DNA of 5,471 bases. It comes from Coriobacteriaceae bacterium (lineage in GTDB: Bacteria > Actinomycetota > Coriobacteriia > Coriobacteriales > Eggerthellaceae). Under the pieces are notes generated by a model that made no database searches, was not told the origin of the DNA, and saw nothing but the letters and a program-made list of their open reading frames with translations. The DNA is taken from positions 1-5,471 of the forward strand of contig SFII01000096.1 in the NCBI GenBank assembly GCA_004555335.1, read 5' to 3'. Made by a program: the position numbers and the translations under genes. This document shows, piece after piece, positions 1 through 5,471 of the stretch; position 1 is the first letter of the stretch; each line of letters starts with the position of its first letter.

Positions 1-112
1 AGAGCTCGCCCAAGGCAACCACCGCCCCCATCTTGAAGAAACGACGTTGGATGCTTTCCCTGGTTTCAAACCCGTTCGCACACACCAGGCCCTCATTTCC
101 TGCCTTACCCAT
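1..112 (-). CDS. N-terminal fragment of a probable Tat-exported protein (function unknown)
   Basis: This is the first 37 codons of a gene that continues past the left edge. The ATG whose first base is position 112 is chosen because AAGGGAGG lies four bases upstream; the other nearby ATG (first base 116) meets a stop after three codons. The peptide has a polar leader of about 22 residues, then R23-R24-F25-F26-K27, then a small hydrophobic stretch (M28-G35). The RR-x-F pattern followed by Gly/Ala/Val resembles a twin-arginine signal, such as those on exported flavin or molybdenum oxidoreductases of anaerobic actinobacteria. Two points count against certainty: the residues after RR-x-F are K-M rather than L-K, and Glu36 interrupts the hydrophobic core where the window ends. 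No catalytic domain is visible, so no function is assigned. It is transcribed away from sbcD. A cytoplasmic protein with a chance RR pair remains possible. Confidence 0.6.
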   Translation of the reverse strand, partial: MGKAGNEGLVCANGFETRESIQRRFFKMGAVVALGEL

Positions 113-116
113 GCAT

Positions 117-124
117 CCTCCCTT
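117..124 (-). promoter_or_regulatory. Ribosome binding site of the left-edge gene
   Basis: On the - strand this reads AAGGGAGG, a strong purine-rich Shine-Dalgarno match, four bases before the ATG. It is the main reason for choosing that start codon. It is clearly stronger than anything upstream of sbcD. Confidence 0.6.
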
Positions 125-129
125 CTATA

Positions 130-145
130 TCGAACAGTTGTACGT
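130..145. promoter_or_regulatory. LexA (SOS) box-like sequence, imperfect
   Basis: The sequence TCGAACAGTTGTACGT matches the Gram-positive/actinobacterial SOS box pattern TCGAAC-N4-GTTCGA at 10 of 12 defined positions. The left half is perfect; the right half reads GTACGT. It lies in the divergent intergenic region, about 140 bases before sbcD and just downstream of the predicted start site of the left gene. DNA-repair genes are plausible LexA targets, which makes the match worth recording. However, the right half-site is degenerate and the distance to sbcD is long. Binding is inference only. Confidence 0.25.
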
Positions 146-155
146 TTTCTGTTAG

Positions 156-186
156 ATTATAGTAAGCATAGGGAAGCGGATTGAAA
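156..186 (-). promoter_or_regulatory. Candidate promoter of the left-edge gene
   Basis: The - strand has a perfect TATAAT -10 hexamer at 161-156. Upstream at 17-19 bases there is only a loose -35 (TTCAAT or TTTCAA, three of six matches to TTGACA, within 180-186). Initiation would fall near position 149, giving a leader of roughly 37 bases before the ATG. The exact -10 box and its sensible distance to the gene support it; the weak -35 keeps confidence moderate. Confidence 0.5.
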
Positions 187-197
187 ACACCTGTTTT

Positions 198-226
198 TCC
201 ATAGTCCCATTAATGGGGCATACAAT
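198..226 (+). promoter_or_regulatory. Weak candidate promoter of the sbcDC operon
   Basis: TACAAT at 221-226 differs from the -10 consensus by one base. At 17-base spacing the -35 position reads TCCATA (198-203), only three of six matches. Initiation near 233 would leave a leader of about 50 bases before the sbcD ATG. No better + strand hexamer pair was found in 113-282: TTGTAC at 138 and TATAGT at 158 are only 14 bases apart. The poor -35 suggests low basal expression or activator dependence, if this is the promoter at all. Confidence 0.3.
206..217. repeat. 12-bp perfect palindrome, possible operator
   Basis: CCCATTAATGGG is a perfect dyad with no central spacer. It lies between the candidate -35 and -10 elements of sbcD. 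That is where a dimeric repressor would typically act, but a palindrome of this length can occur by chance and the regulator, if any, is unknown. As RNA it would be a poor hairpin because it has no loop, so a DNA-level role is the more natural reading. Confidence 0.3.
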
Positions 227-282
227 CCCCTCCTGATAAGGGATAATGAACGGCAACAAACCGTCGATTGAAAGCAGTGCAC

Positions 283-1455
283 ATGAAGTTCATCCATCTA
301 GGCGATCTGCATCTCGGCAAGATAGTCAACGGCTTCAACATGCTCGAAGACCAACGTTTCGCGCTCGAGCAGGTAATCAGCATCGCAAAACAACATGAAA
401 TCGCGGCTTTCGTCATTGCCGGAGACATCTATGACAAAAGCACGCCTTCCGCTGAAGCGGTGACCCTGTTCGATTGGTTCCTTTCCACCGTCGCAAGCGA
501 GGGCATCCAAGTCCTGGCGATCCCCGGAAATCATGACTCCGCCGAACGCATCGCATACGCGCAGGGCATCCTCGAAAACCAAGGCATCTGCTTCCCTCCC
601 CTCTTCGATGGAGCGGTCCATTCCTGCACCCTGGAAGACGAACACGGACCGGTAAGATTCTGGCTCCTCCCCTTCCTAAAGCCCGCCTTGGTGCGCCCCT
701 TCTTCCCCGAGGAAGAAATCGGACAGGACTATACCAAGGCCCTTTCCCTGGTGCTCGATTCGTGCGATATCGACCCAAACCAGAGAAACGTGCTTATCGC
801 CCACCAATTCGTCACCGCATACGGGCAGTCCACCGAACGCGAGGATTCCGAAATATCCCTCGGCGGTTTGGACAACGTGGATGCTTCCATCTTCTCGAAG
901 TTCGACTACGTCGCCTTGGGACACGTCCACAGACCCCAGCAAGTCGGCCGCTCAACCGTGCGCTATTCGGGCTCGCTCCTGAAATACTCCTTCTCGGAAG
1001 CGCGCTATCCCAAATCAGCCGTACTCGTCGAGCTGAAGGAAAAACCCAGCAGCGAAAACCCCGGAAACTGCGTCGAATTCCAGCAGATCCCCTACCCCGT
1101 TATGCACGATCTCCGTGAAATCAAAGGCCCCATCGAAACCCTCATCTCCCCGGAAATCACTGCGAACGGAAACATCGCGGATTACCTGCACGTCACCCTC
1201 ACTGACGAACAGGCCATCCTCGATCCTATGTCGCGCTTGCGTAACGTATACCCCAACATCATGCAGCTTGACTACGAACGGGTCGGTAGCCGTGTCTCTT
1301 CCCAAACCCTCGAGGCAATCTCCAGCGCGGAAGACATCGACCCCTTCACCCTGTTCGAAGGATTCTTCAAAGACCAGATGAGCAAGCCCATGAGCGAAAC
1401 GCAAGCGGAAATCGCAAGGAAGGCACTCGAAAACATCCTCGGAAAGGAAGCCTAA
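283..1455 (+). CDS. sbcD: Exonuclease SbcD (Mre11-type nuclease subunit)
   Basis: This 390-residue protein is the nuclease subunit of the SbcCD complex. SbcCD processes double-strand ends and cleaves hairpins and protein-blocked ends in the cytoplasm. Every calcineurin-like phosphoesterase motif is visible: D8-L-H10 in the opening GDLHLGK, G47-D48 with Y50-D51, G82-N-H84-D85, H174 in IAHQ, and G213-H-V-H216. The family's RYSGSLLKYSFSEA stretch follows at 227-240. Residues from about 270 form the C-terminal capping region, and the end (about 355-388) is helical and probably contacts the base of the SbcC coiled coil. Length is normal for the family. ATG 283 is chosen because the SbcD family begins directly with MKFIHLxDLHLG; a TTG at 268 would add only MKAVH. 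The upstream Shine-Dalgarno is weak (GAAAG, eight bases away). The stop lies one base before sbcC. No frameshift or lost catalytic residue was seen. Confidence 0.96.
   Translation: MKFIHLGDLHLGKIVNGFNMLEDQRFALEQVISIAKQHEIAAFVIAGDIYDKSTPSAEAVTLFDWFLSTVASEGIQVLAIPGNHDSAERIAYAQGILENQGICFPPLFDGAVHSCTLEDEHGPVRFWLLPFLKPALVRPFFPEEEIGQDYTKALSLVLDSCDIDPNQRNVLIAHQFVTAYGQSTEREDSEISLGGLDNVDASIFSKFDYVALGHVHRPQQVGRSTVRYSGSLLKYSFSEARYPKSAVLVELKEKPSSENPGNCVEFQQIPYPVMHDLREIKGPIETLISPEITANGNIADYLHVTLTDEQAILDPMSRLRNVYPNIMQLDYERVGSRVSSQTLEAISSAEDIDPFTLFEGFFKDQMSKPMSETQAEIARKALENILGKEA
1443..1450 (+). promoter_or_regulatory. Ribosome binding site of sbcC inside the sbcD 3' end
   Basis: AAAGGAAG lies within the last sbcD codons, six bases before the sbcC ATG. 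The sbcD stop TAA and the sbcC ATG are separated by a single C, so terminating ribosomes can reinitiate. This arrangement suggests translational coupling that keeps the two subunits in balance. Confidence 0.65.
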
Positions 1456-1456
1456 C

Positions 1457-4400
1457 ATGCGCCCCACCAAACTCATCATCAGCGCCTTCGGCCCCTATCC
1501 GGGCAAAACCGTCATCCCCTTGGAAGACCTGGGGAATAACGGCCTCTACTTGATCTGCGGCGACACCGGGGCGGGAAAGACGACCATTTTCGACGCCATC
1601 TGTTTTGCTTTGTACGGCGAGGCAAGCGGTAGCAAAAACGCGGGGGCAAGAGACGGACAGAGCCTGAGAAGCGACTTTGCAGACCCTAGCACTGAAACCT
1701 ATGTCGATCTCGAGTTCGAATACAGAGGCCAGCAATACCGCATCAAGCGCTCCCCCAAGTACACCCGTCCGAAACAGCGCGGCACGGGAACGAAAGAACA
1801 GCCTGCAGCCGTCGAGTTCTATCGCCCCAACCAGCCCGCCATCACAAAGGAGCGAGAAGCCAGAGCCGCCATCGAAGAGCTGCTGGGAATCGACCGGAGC
1901 CAATTCGGCCAGATCGTCATGATCGCTCAGGGCGAATTCCGCAAGCTGCTCACCAGCGACACGAAAGAACGCTCCGCCATCATGCGCAAGCTGTTCGATA
2001 CGAGCATCTACGAACGTTTTCAAGCAAACCTCGACGCCCAGAAAAACGCATTGGACAGGGAATATGCTTCGGTAAAAAGCAAGATCCGCAACGCAGCGGA
2101 AAACGCCCTTTTCAGCGAATCATCCGGACGACGCGAAACGCGTGATGAGCTTCTCGAAAGCAATGGATACCTGGGCGACTGGTTGGAAGAAGCCATCTCC
2201 CAACAGCTTGAAGAAGACGGCAGGGAAAAGGTTTCCCTTCAAAAGGAGAGCGATCTGCTGCAGGGAAGAAAAGAAGGACTATCCGGCAAGATCGCCCGAT
2301 CGCAGGCCTTCGAAACCGCAGAACACAACCTCGAGGCAAACCGCGCCAAAAAAGCCGCTCTCGAACTTAATCTGCCCCAACTCCAAGCAGAATGCGAGAA
2401 AGCGGAAGCCTCCGAGCCTTTGATGGAGTCCTTGAAAAAGGAAGCGACCCTTATCCAAGAAAAAATCGGCTTGTTCGACAGGGCCGATCAGCTCGCCGAG
2501 GACGCAGCACAGAAGGCAAAGGATGCTGCCAAAGCAGACGCAGACCTGCAAACGCTCCAAGCCCAAATGGAGACGGCGAGGCGCATTCAAGACGAAACCG
2601 CCATGGAAATCGAAAGGCTTTCGAATGCTGCGGTAGAAGAGCAGCGATCGAAAACCGAAGTTGAAGCCTGGCTGAAGGAAAACGAGCAGGCAACAGAACG
2701 CCTCGCGCAATTCCAGCAATTGAAGGAACTGCAGGCAAAGCAGGAGCAGACGGAAGCAAACGCCCGAAAAGCATCCGAAGCACTTGCAGCTGCAGAGCAG
2801 GAAAAAGCGTCAGCGGCAACGGCGGAAAAGCTTGCAAGGCAGCGCTATCAGGATCTTGAGTCATGCGGCGAAGCGCATGCGAAGGCAATCGCTCGGGAAA
2901 AGGAAGCATCCAGGCAGTATCACGATGCCCTGAATCTTCGCGACGAACTGTCGTCCCTACAGGAAAACCTCGCGAAAACAAGGCGAGCCATGACGGCTGC
3001 GCAAACGCAGGCAGACAATGCGAACGGCAAGTGGCAAGACGCGGCAAGCAAGCTTACCGCCCTGGAATCCGCACGCCTTGCCGAACAAGCAGGCATCCTC
3101 GCCGCATCGCTTTCCACGGGCGAAGCCTGCCCCGTTTGCGGATCCACCAACCATCCCAATCCTGCACGCCTTTCAGAACAGGCGCCCTCAGAAGCGGATA
3201 TCGAAAACGCTAAGGTGAATGCCGATCGCCTCCATGCCGAAGCCCAAAAGCAAGCTGCCAATGCGGCTGCGGCAGCCGGCAAGCATAAAGTCCAGCAGGA
3301 ACTCCTTGACGGATTCGAACAGGAAAACGGATGCATCGAAGCGATCGAAAAGCAAATCGAACGAACCCGAAACATCCTCGATGAGTCCCAGGAAGAGGTG
3401 CGCACAACCACCGACCTGGTAAGGCAACGCGACGATGCAAAAGCAGCGCTTTCCCAGTCCGAAGAAACGAAAAGAGCAGCCGAAGCAAAAGTCGAAAAAT
3501 TGCAAAAGAACCTCAACGCTGCCGAAGCTACCCGCATCCACGCTGAATCATTGGCAAATGCAAAACGCCAGGAATTGTCGGGATGCAGCGAATCCGAAGC
3601 GCAAGAACAACTTGCCAAGGCAGAAAACGGCTTGCGCAACGCCAATATCCAGCTGGAAAACGCACGTGCGGATTTGAAAACCCTCGAAAACGCAAAGAAG
3701 AAGCAGCAAGAAGCGCTCGATATCGTAAGCGCAATCGAAAAACGCATCTCGGAAATCAAGAATAAGGTCATCCTCCTTGAATCCGAAAGGGCATCTGCGC
3801 AATCCACTGCCGATGAACTGCGCAAACAGCTCCCCTACGCATCCAAGCAAGAAGCATCTGCCGCCTTGCAGCAATGCCAGGAAGAAGCACACAGGCTTGA
3901 AAGCGGGATCCAGAACGCGCGCATTAAACGTGATGCTATTCAAAACGAACTCAGGGCACTCGAACAGAACATCGCCAGCCTTGTCATCCAGTTGAAGGAG
4001 AAACCCCAGATCGACTTGGAAGCGACAGCTTTGGAAATCGACCGGCTCTCCCAGCAGATCGGCGAAACAAGGCAGCAGATCGAGGATCTGAACATCCGCA
4101 TTGCAACGAACAGTATCCACAGCGAAAGGCTCGCCCAAGCACTTCGCGAAAACAAGGGCTTAGAAGAGAGGTATTCGAGCATCCTCGAACTCTCGCAAGT
4201 TGCGAGCGGCAACGTAACCGGTCAAGCAAAGATCTCTTTCGAGACATTCGTTCAAGGAATCTACTTCGACCGGATCATCCACGCCGCGAACAGGCGCCTC
4301 GCCCTGCTCACAAGCGGCAGATACGAACTGGTCCGGCGAGCGGATGCAAGCTCGAAGATCAAGAAAACCGGTCTCGATCTGGATGTATTCGACAATTACA

Positions 4401-4717
4401 CCGGCCGCGCCCGTGCCGCATCCACCCTTTCTGGCGGCGAATCCTTCCAGGCATCGCTCTGTCTGGCGCTAGGCCTTTCCGATGTCGTTCAGGCGCATGC
4501 AGGCGGAATCCAGCTGGAAACCATGTTCATCGACGAAGGATTCGGCTCCTTGGACCAAGAAGCTCTCAACGCGGCGGTCGGCATGCTTTCCACCCTCAGC
4601 CAGGAAAACAAGCTGATCGGCATTATCAGCCACGTAGAAGAGCTCAAGGAAAACATCGAGTCGAAAATCGTCGTCACCCGCGATCGCCAAGGTTCCAGCT
4701 TGACAATGCAAGTATAA
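1457..4717 (+). CDS. sbcC: Exonuclease SbcC (Rad50-type SMC ATPase subunit)
   Basis: This 1086-residue protein is the ATPase and tethering subunit that drives and gates SbcD. The N-terminal lobe has Walker A G35-D-T-G-A-G-K41-T-T43 and the Q-loop at Q158 (AQGEF). From roughly residue 185 to 900 the sequence is Glu/Lys/Gln/Ala-rich coiled coil. It is broken near the middle by the zinc hook C558-P-V-C561-G-S-T-N-H-P567, the usual CPxCGSxxHP form, which dimerises two SbcC arms through a shared zinc. The C-terminal lobe carries the YFDRIIHAANRRL segment (from Y936), the ABC signature L-S992-G-G-E995, Walker B ending in D1026-E1027, the D-loop S1031-L-D1033 and the H-loop His1059. All ATPase elements are present and in order, and the reading frame is continuous, so it should be functional. 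Length is within the normal SbcC range. The ATG is supported by the typical MRPxKLxxxAFGPY opening and a good ribosome binding site. Transcription probably comes from the sbcD promoter. Confidence 0.97.
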   Translation: MRPTKLIISAFGPYPGKTVIPLEDLGNNGLYLICGDTGAGKTTIFDAICFALYGEASGSKNAGARDGQSLRSDFADPSTETYVDLEFEYRGQQYRIKRSPKYTRPKQRGTGTKEQPAAVEFYRPNQPAITKEREARAAIEELLGIDRSQFGQIVMIAQGEFRKLLTSDTKERSAIMRKLFDTSIYERFQANLDAQKNALDREYASVKSKIRNAAENALFSESSGRRETRDELLESNGYLGDWLEEAISQQLEEDGREKVSLQKESDLLQGRKEGLSGKIARSQAFETAEHNLEANRAKKAALELNLPQLQAECEKAEASEPLMESLKKEATLIQEKIGLFDRADQLAEDAAQKAKDAAKADADLQTLQAQMETARRIQDETAMEIERLSNAAVEEQRSKTEVEAWLKENEQATERLAQFQQLKELQAKQEQTEANARKASEALAAAEQEKASAATAEKLARQRYQDLESCGEAHAKAIAREKEASRQYHDALNLRDELSSLQENLAKTRRAMTAAQTQADNANGKWQDAASKLTALESARLAEQAGILAASLSTGEACPVCGSTNHPNPARLSEQAPSEADIENAKVNADRLHAEAQKQAANAAAAAGKHKVQQELLDGFEQENGCIEAIEKQIERTRNILDESQEEVRTTTDLVRQRDDAKAALSQSEETKRAAEAKVEKLQKNLNAAEATRIHAESLANAKRQELSGCSESEAQEQLAKAENGLRNANIQLENARADLKTLENAKKKQQEALDIVSAIEKRISEIKNKVILLESERASAQSTADELRKQLPYASKQEASAALQQCQEEAHRLESGIQNARIKRDAIQNELRALEQNIASLVIQLKEKPQIDLEATALEIDRLSQQIGETRQQIEDLNIRIATNSIHSERLAQALRENKGLEERYSSILELSQVASGNVTGQAKISFETFVQGIYFDRIIHAANRRLALLTSGRYELVRRADASSKIKKTGLDLDVFDNYTGRARAASTLSGGESFQASLCLALGLSDVVQAHAGGIQLETMFIDEGFGSLDQEALNAAVGMLSTLSQENKLIGIISHVEELKENIESKIVVTRDRQGSSLTMQV

Positions 4718-4749
4718 GAAACGACGACTAATCGCCAGCATCGATATCC

Positions 4750-4776
4750 GGTTGGGACGCAGCTTGCGTCCCAACC
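4750..4776 (+). terminator. Hairpin terminator after sbcC
   Basis: A perfect 11-bp inverted repeat, GGTTGGGACGC / GCGTCCCAACC, encloses a five-base AGCTT loop (a twelfth A-T pair is possible). It starts 32 bases after the sbcC stop. Only three T residues follow (TTTCCC), so the uridine tract is weak. Stem strength and position favour a transcription end or a 3' stabilising structure for the sbcDC mRNA. Confidence 0.6.
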
Positions 4777-4817
4777 TTTCCCGATCCACCACCCGCACTT
4801 CATTTTCTTAAAGCGAA

Positions 4818-4852
4818 AAGCAGGGGCGTCGGCAACACCGATGCCCCTGCTT
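4818..4852 (-). terminator. Hairpin terminator of the right-edge gene
   Basis: AAGCAGGGGC pairs with GCCCCTGCTT around an inner TCGG/CCGA stem and a five-base loop. On the - strand the hairpin lies about 40 bases after the stop of the right-edge gene and runs into CTTTTCGCTTT, a plausible uridine-rich tail. In the - strand RNA one A-C mismatch separates the 10-bp and 4-bp stems. In the + strand RNA the same position is a G-U pair, so the stem would be continuous, but the T tract there is poor. It may act in both directions as a back-up terminator for sbcC. Confidence 0.65.
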
Positions 4853-4892
4853 CTTATCCAGAGCAAAGAACGCTGATGCGACAGGCACTCAC

Positions 4893-5471
4893 TTATTCGC
4901 CGAACAGAACCTTTTCAGCCTCGCGAGCCGCTCGCACAGCGGCACGGATGTTCTCATCGGGAGTCTGAGGCGGAAGGTCGCAGTCGCCGCTCAGGATAAA
5001 CCTGCCATCATAGGCGGCATCCATGCACTCCTGGTATGCGAAGTCGTACACTTCCTGCTCGCTCGACTCCAGCATGATGCGCACACTGGGGATGTTGCCC
5101 ATCAGGCTGATCTTGTCGCCGTATTCTTCCTTCACCTTCTTGGTTTGGGTATCGGAAATATGCCAAGCATAAGCACTTTCCTTCAGAACCAGGTCGAAGC
5201 GGTCGTCATATGGTCCGCACGTATGCAGCACGAAACGAATGCCCTCATTCCTCAAACGATTGAAGAAACGGATGTTGCTTTCTGAAATGCACTTCTCATA
5301 TACGCGACGCGAGATGCATGCGCCGCCGAAGTTCGGCTCGGGGAACCATAGGAAATCGACTCCCGCTTCCCAAAGGCGCTTGGAAAGCCGATACTGCATA
5401 TCTTCGAAATACTCGGCAACGGCTCTGAATAGTTCAGGATGCTTCACCATATTCTTGAACGCAAAACGGGC
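4893..5471 (-). CDS. C-terminal part of a uroporphyrinogen decarboxylase/methylcobamide methyltransferase-family protein
   Basis: The frame is open to the right edge, so this is the last 192 residues of a longer gene whose start lies outside; Met at 5450 is internal (ARFAFKN precedes it in frame). The fragment fits the second half of the URO-D fold: an EPNFGGACIS segment, then LHTCGPYDD, LMGNIPSV, and a C-terminal SGDCDLPPQTPDENIRA. His83-x-Cys85 and Cys164 of the visible fragment match the His-x-Cys...Cys zinc site of MtaA/MtbA-type methylcobamide methyltransferases. True HemE has a GHGI-type sequence instead of the late Cys and reads GNxDP where this has GNIPS. I therefore infer a corrinoid-linked, zinc-activated methyl transfer role in the cytoplasm rather than heme synthesis; the substrate cannot be told. 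It converges on sbcC and has its own terminator. Confidence is high for the family and moderate for the methyltransferase reading. Confidence 0.85.
   Translation of the reverse strand, partial: ARFAFKNMVKHPELFRAVAEYFEDMQYRLSKRLWEAGVDFLWFPEPNFGGACISRRVYEKCISESNIRFFNRLRNEGIRFVLHTCGPYDDRFDLVLKESAYAWHISDTQTKKVKEEYGDKISLMGNIPSVRIMLESSEQEVYDFAYQECMDAAYDGRFILSGDCDLPPQTPDENIRAAVRAAREAEKVLFGE

Noticed and set aside
138..163. TTGTAC ... TATAGT as a + strand promoter for sbcD
   Set aside because: The spacing is only 14 bases, too short for a standard sigma-70 type promoter. The A/T-rich element is better read as TATAAT on the opposite strand.
268..282. TTG start that would extend SbcD by five residues (MKAVH)
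   Set aside because: The SbcD family starts with MKFIHLxDLHLG, matching the ATG at 283. The TTG has no better ribosome binding site.
1367..2023. 218-codon open frame on the - strand across the sbcD-sbcC junction
   Set aside because: It covers the conserved SbcC Walker A to Q-loop region in antisense, has no family features, and is explained by codon bias in the opposite strand.
3128..3157. CxxC motif in sbcC as a sign of a fused zinc-finger domain
   Set aside because: CPVCGSTNHP in the middle of the coiled coil is the ordinary SbcC/Rad50 zinc hook.
2920..3825. 301-codon open frame on the - strand inside sbcC
   Set aside because: It lies wholly antisense to the SbcC coiled coil. Its Ser/Ala/Arg/Phe-rich composition is what the complement of Glu/Ala/Lys/Gln codons gives, and no ribosome binding site or recognisable domain is present. 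sbcC itself is certain.
4718..4892. Possible small RNA gene or CRISPR-like repeat in the convergent gap
   Set aside because: The two inverted repeats differ in sequence, occur once each, and are fully explained as terminators. No tRNA-like fold or repeat array was seen.

Overview
The window carries a compact sbcD-sbcC operon (the bacterial Mre11-Rad50 pair) on the + strand. It is flanked by two incomplete genes on the - strand that run off the two window edges. Base composition looks moderately GC-rich by eye (not counted). The flanks hold the start of a protein with a twin-arginine-like signal and the end of a zinc-type uroporphyrinogen-decarboxylase/methylcobamide methyltransferase-fold protein. 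That mix would fit an anaerobic actinobacterium of the Coriobacteriia (Eggerthellaceae-like). This assignment is inference from gene content and style, not a database match, and anaerobic Bacillota remain possible.

Layout. Positions 1-112 (-): first 37 codons of a probable Tat-exported protein, with a strong Shine-Dalgarno sequence and a TATAAT -10 box. Positions 113-282: a divergent intergenic region with the promoters for both directions, a LexA-box-like sequence and a 12-bp perfect palindrome. Positions 283-1455 (+): sbcD, complete, with all phosphoesterase metal-ligand motifs. Positions 1457-4717 (+): sbcC, complete, one base after the sbcD stop, with Walker A, Q-loop, zinc hook, signature, Walker B, D-loop and H-loop all intact. 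Positions 4718-4892: a convergent intergenic region with two separate hairpins, one suited to each incoming transcript. Positions 4893-5471 (-): C-terminal 192 residues of the methyltransferase-type protein.

SbcC and SbcD form one DNA end-processing machine. SbcD supplies the Mn-dependent nuclease. SbcC supplies the ATPase head and the long coiled-coil arm that closes through the zinc hook. Tight spacing implies translational coupling. The flanking genes have no evident link to DNA repair; the transcription layout (divergent on the left, convergent on the right) isolates sbcDC as its own unit.

The region is mostly ordinary, and I see no new multi-gene system. The points that deserve a second look are regulatory (a possible SOS box and a palindrome upstream of sbcD) and the Cys/His chemistry of the right-hand partial gene.
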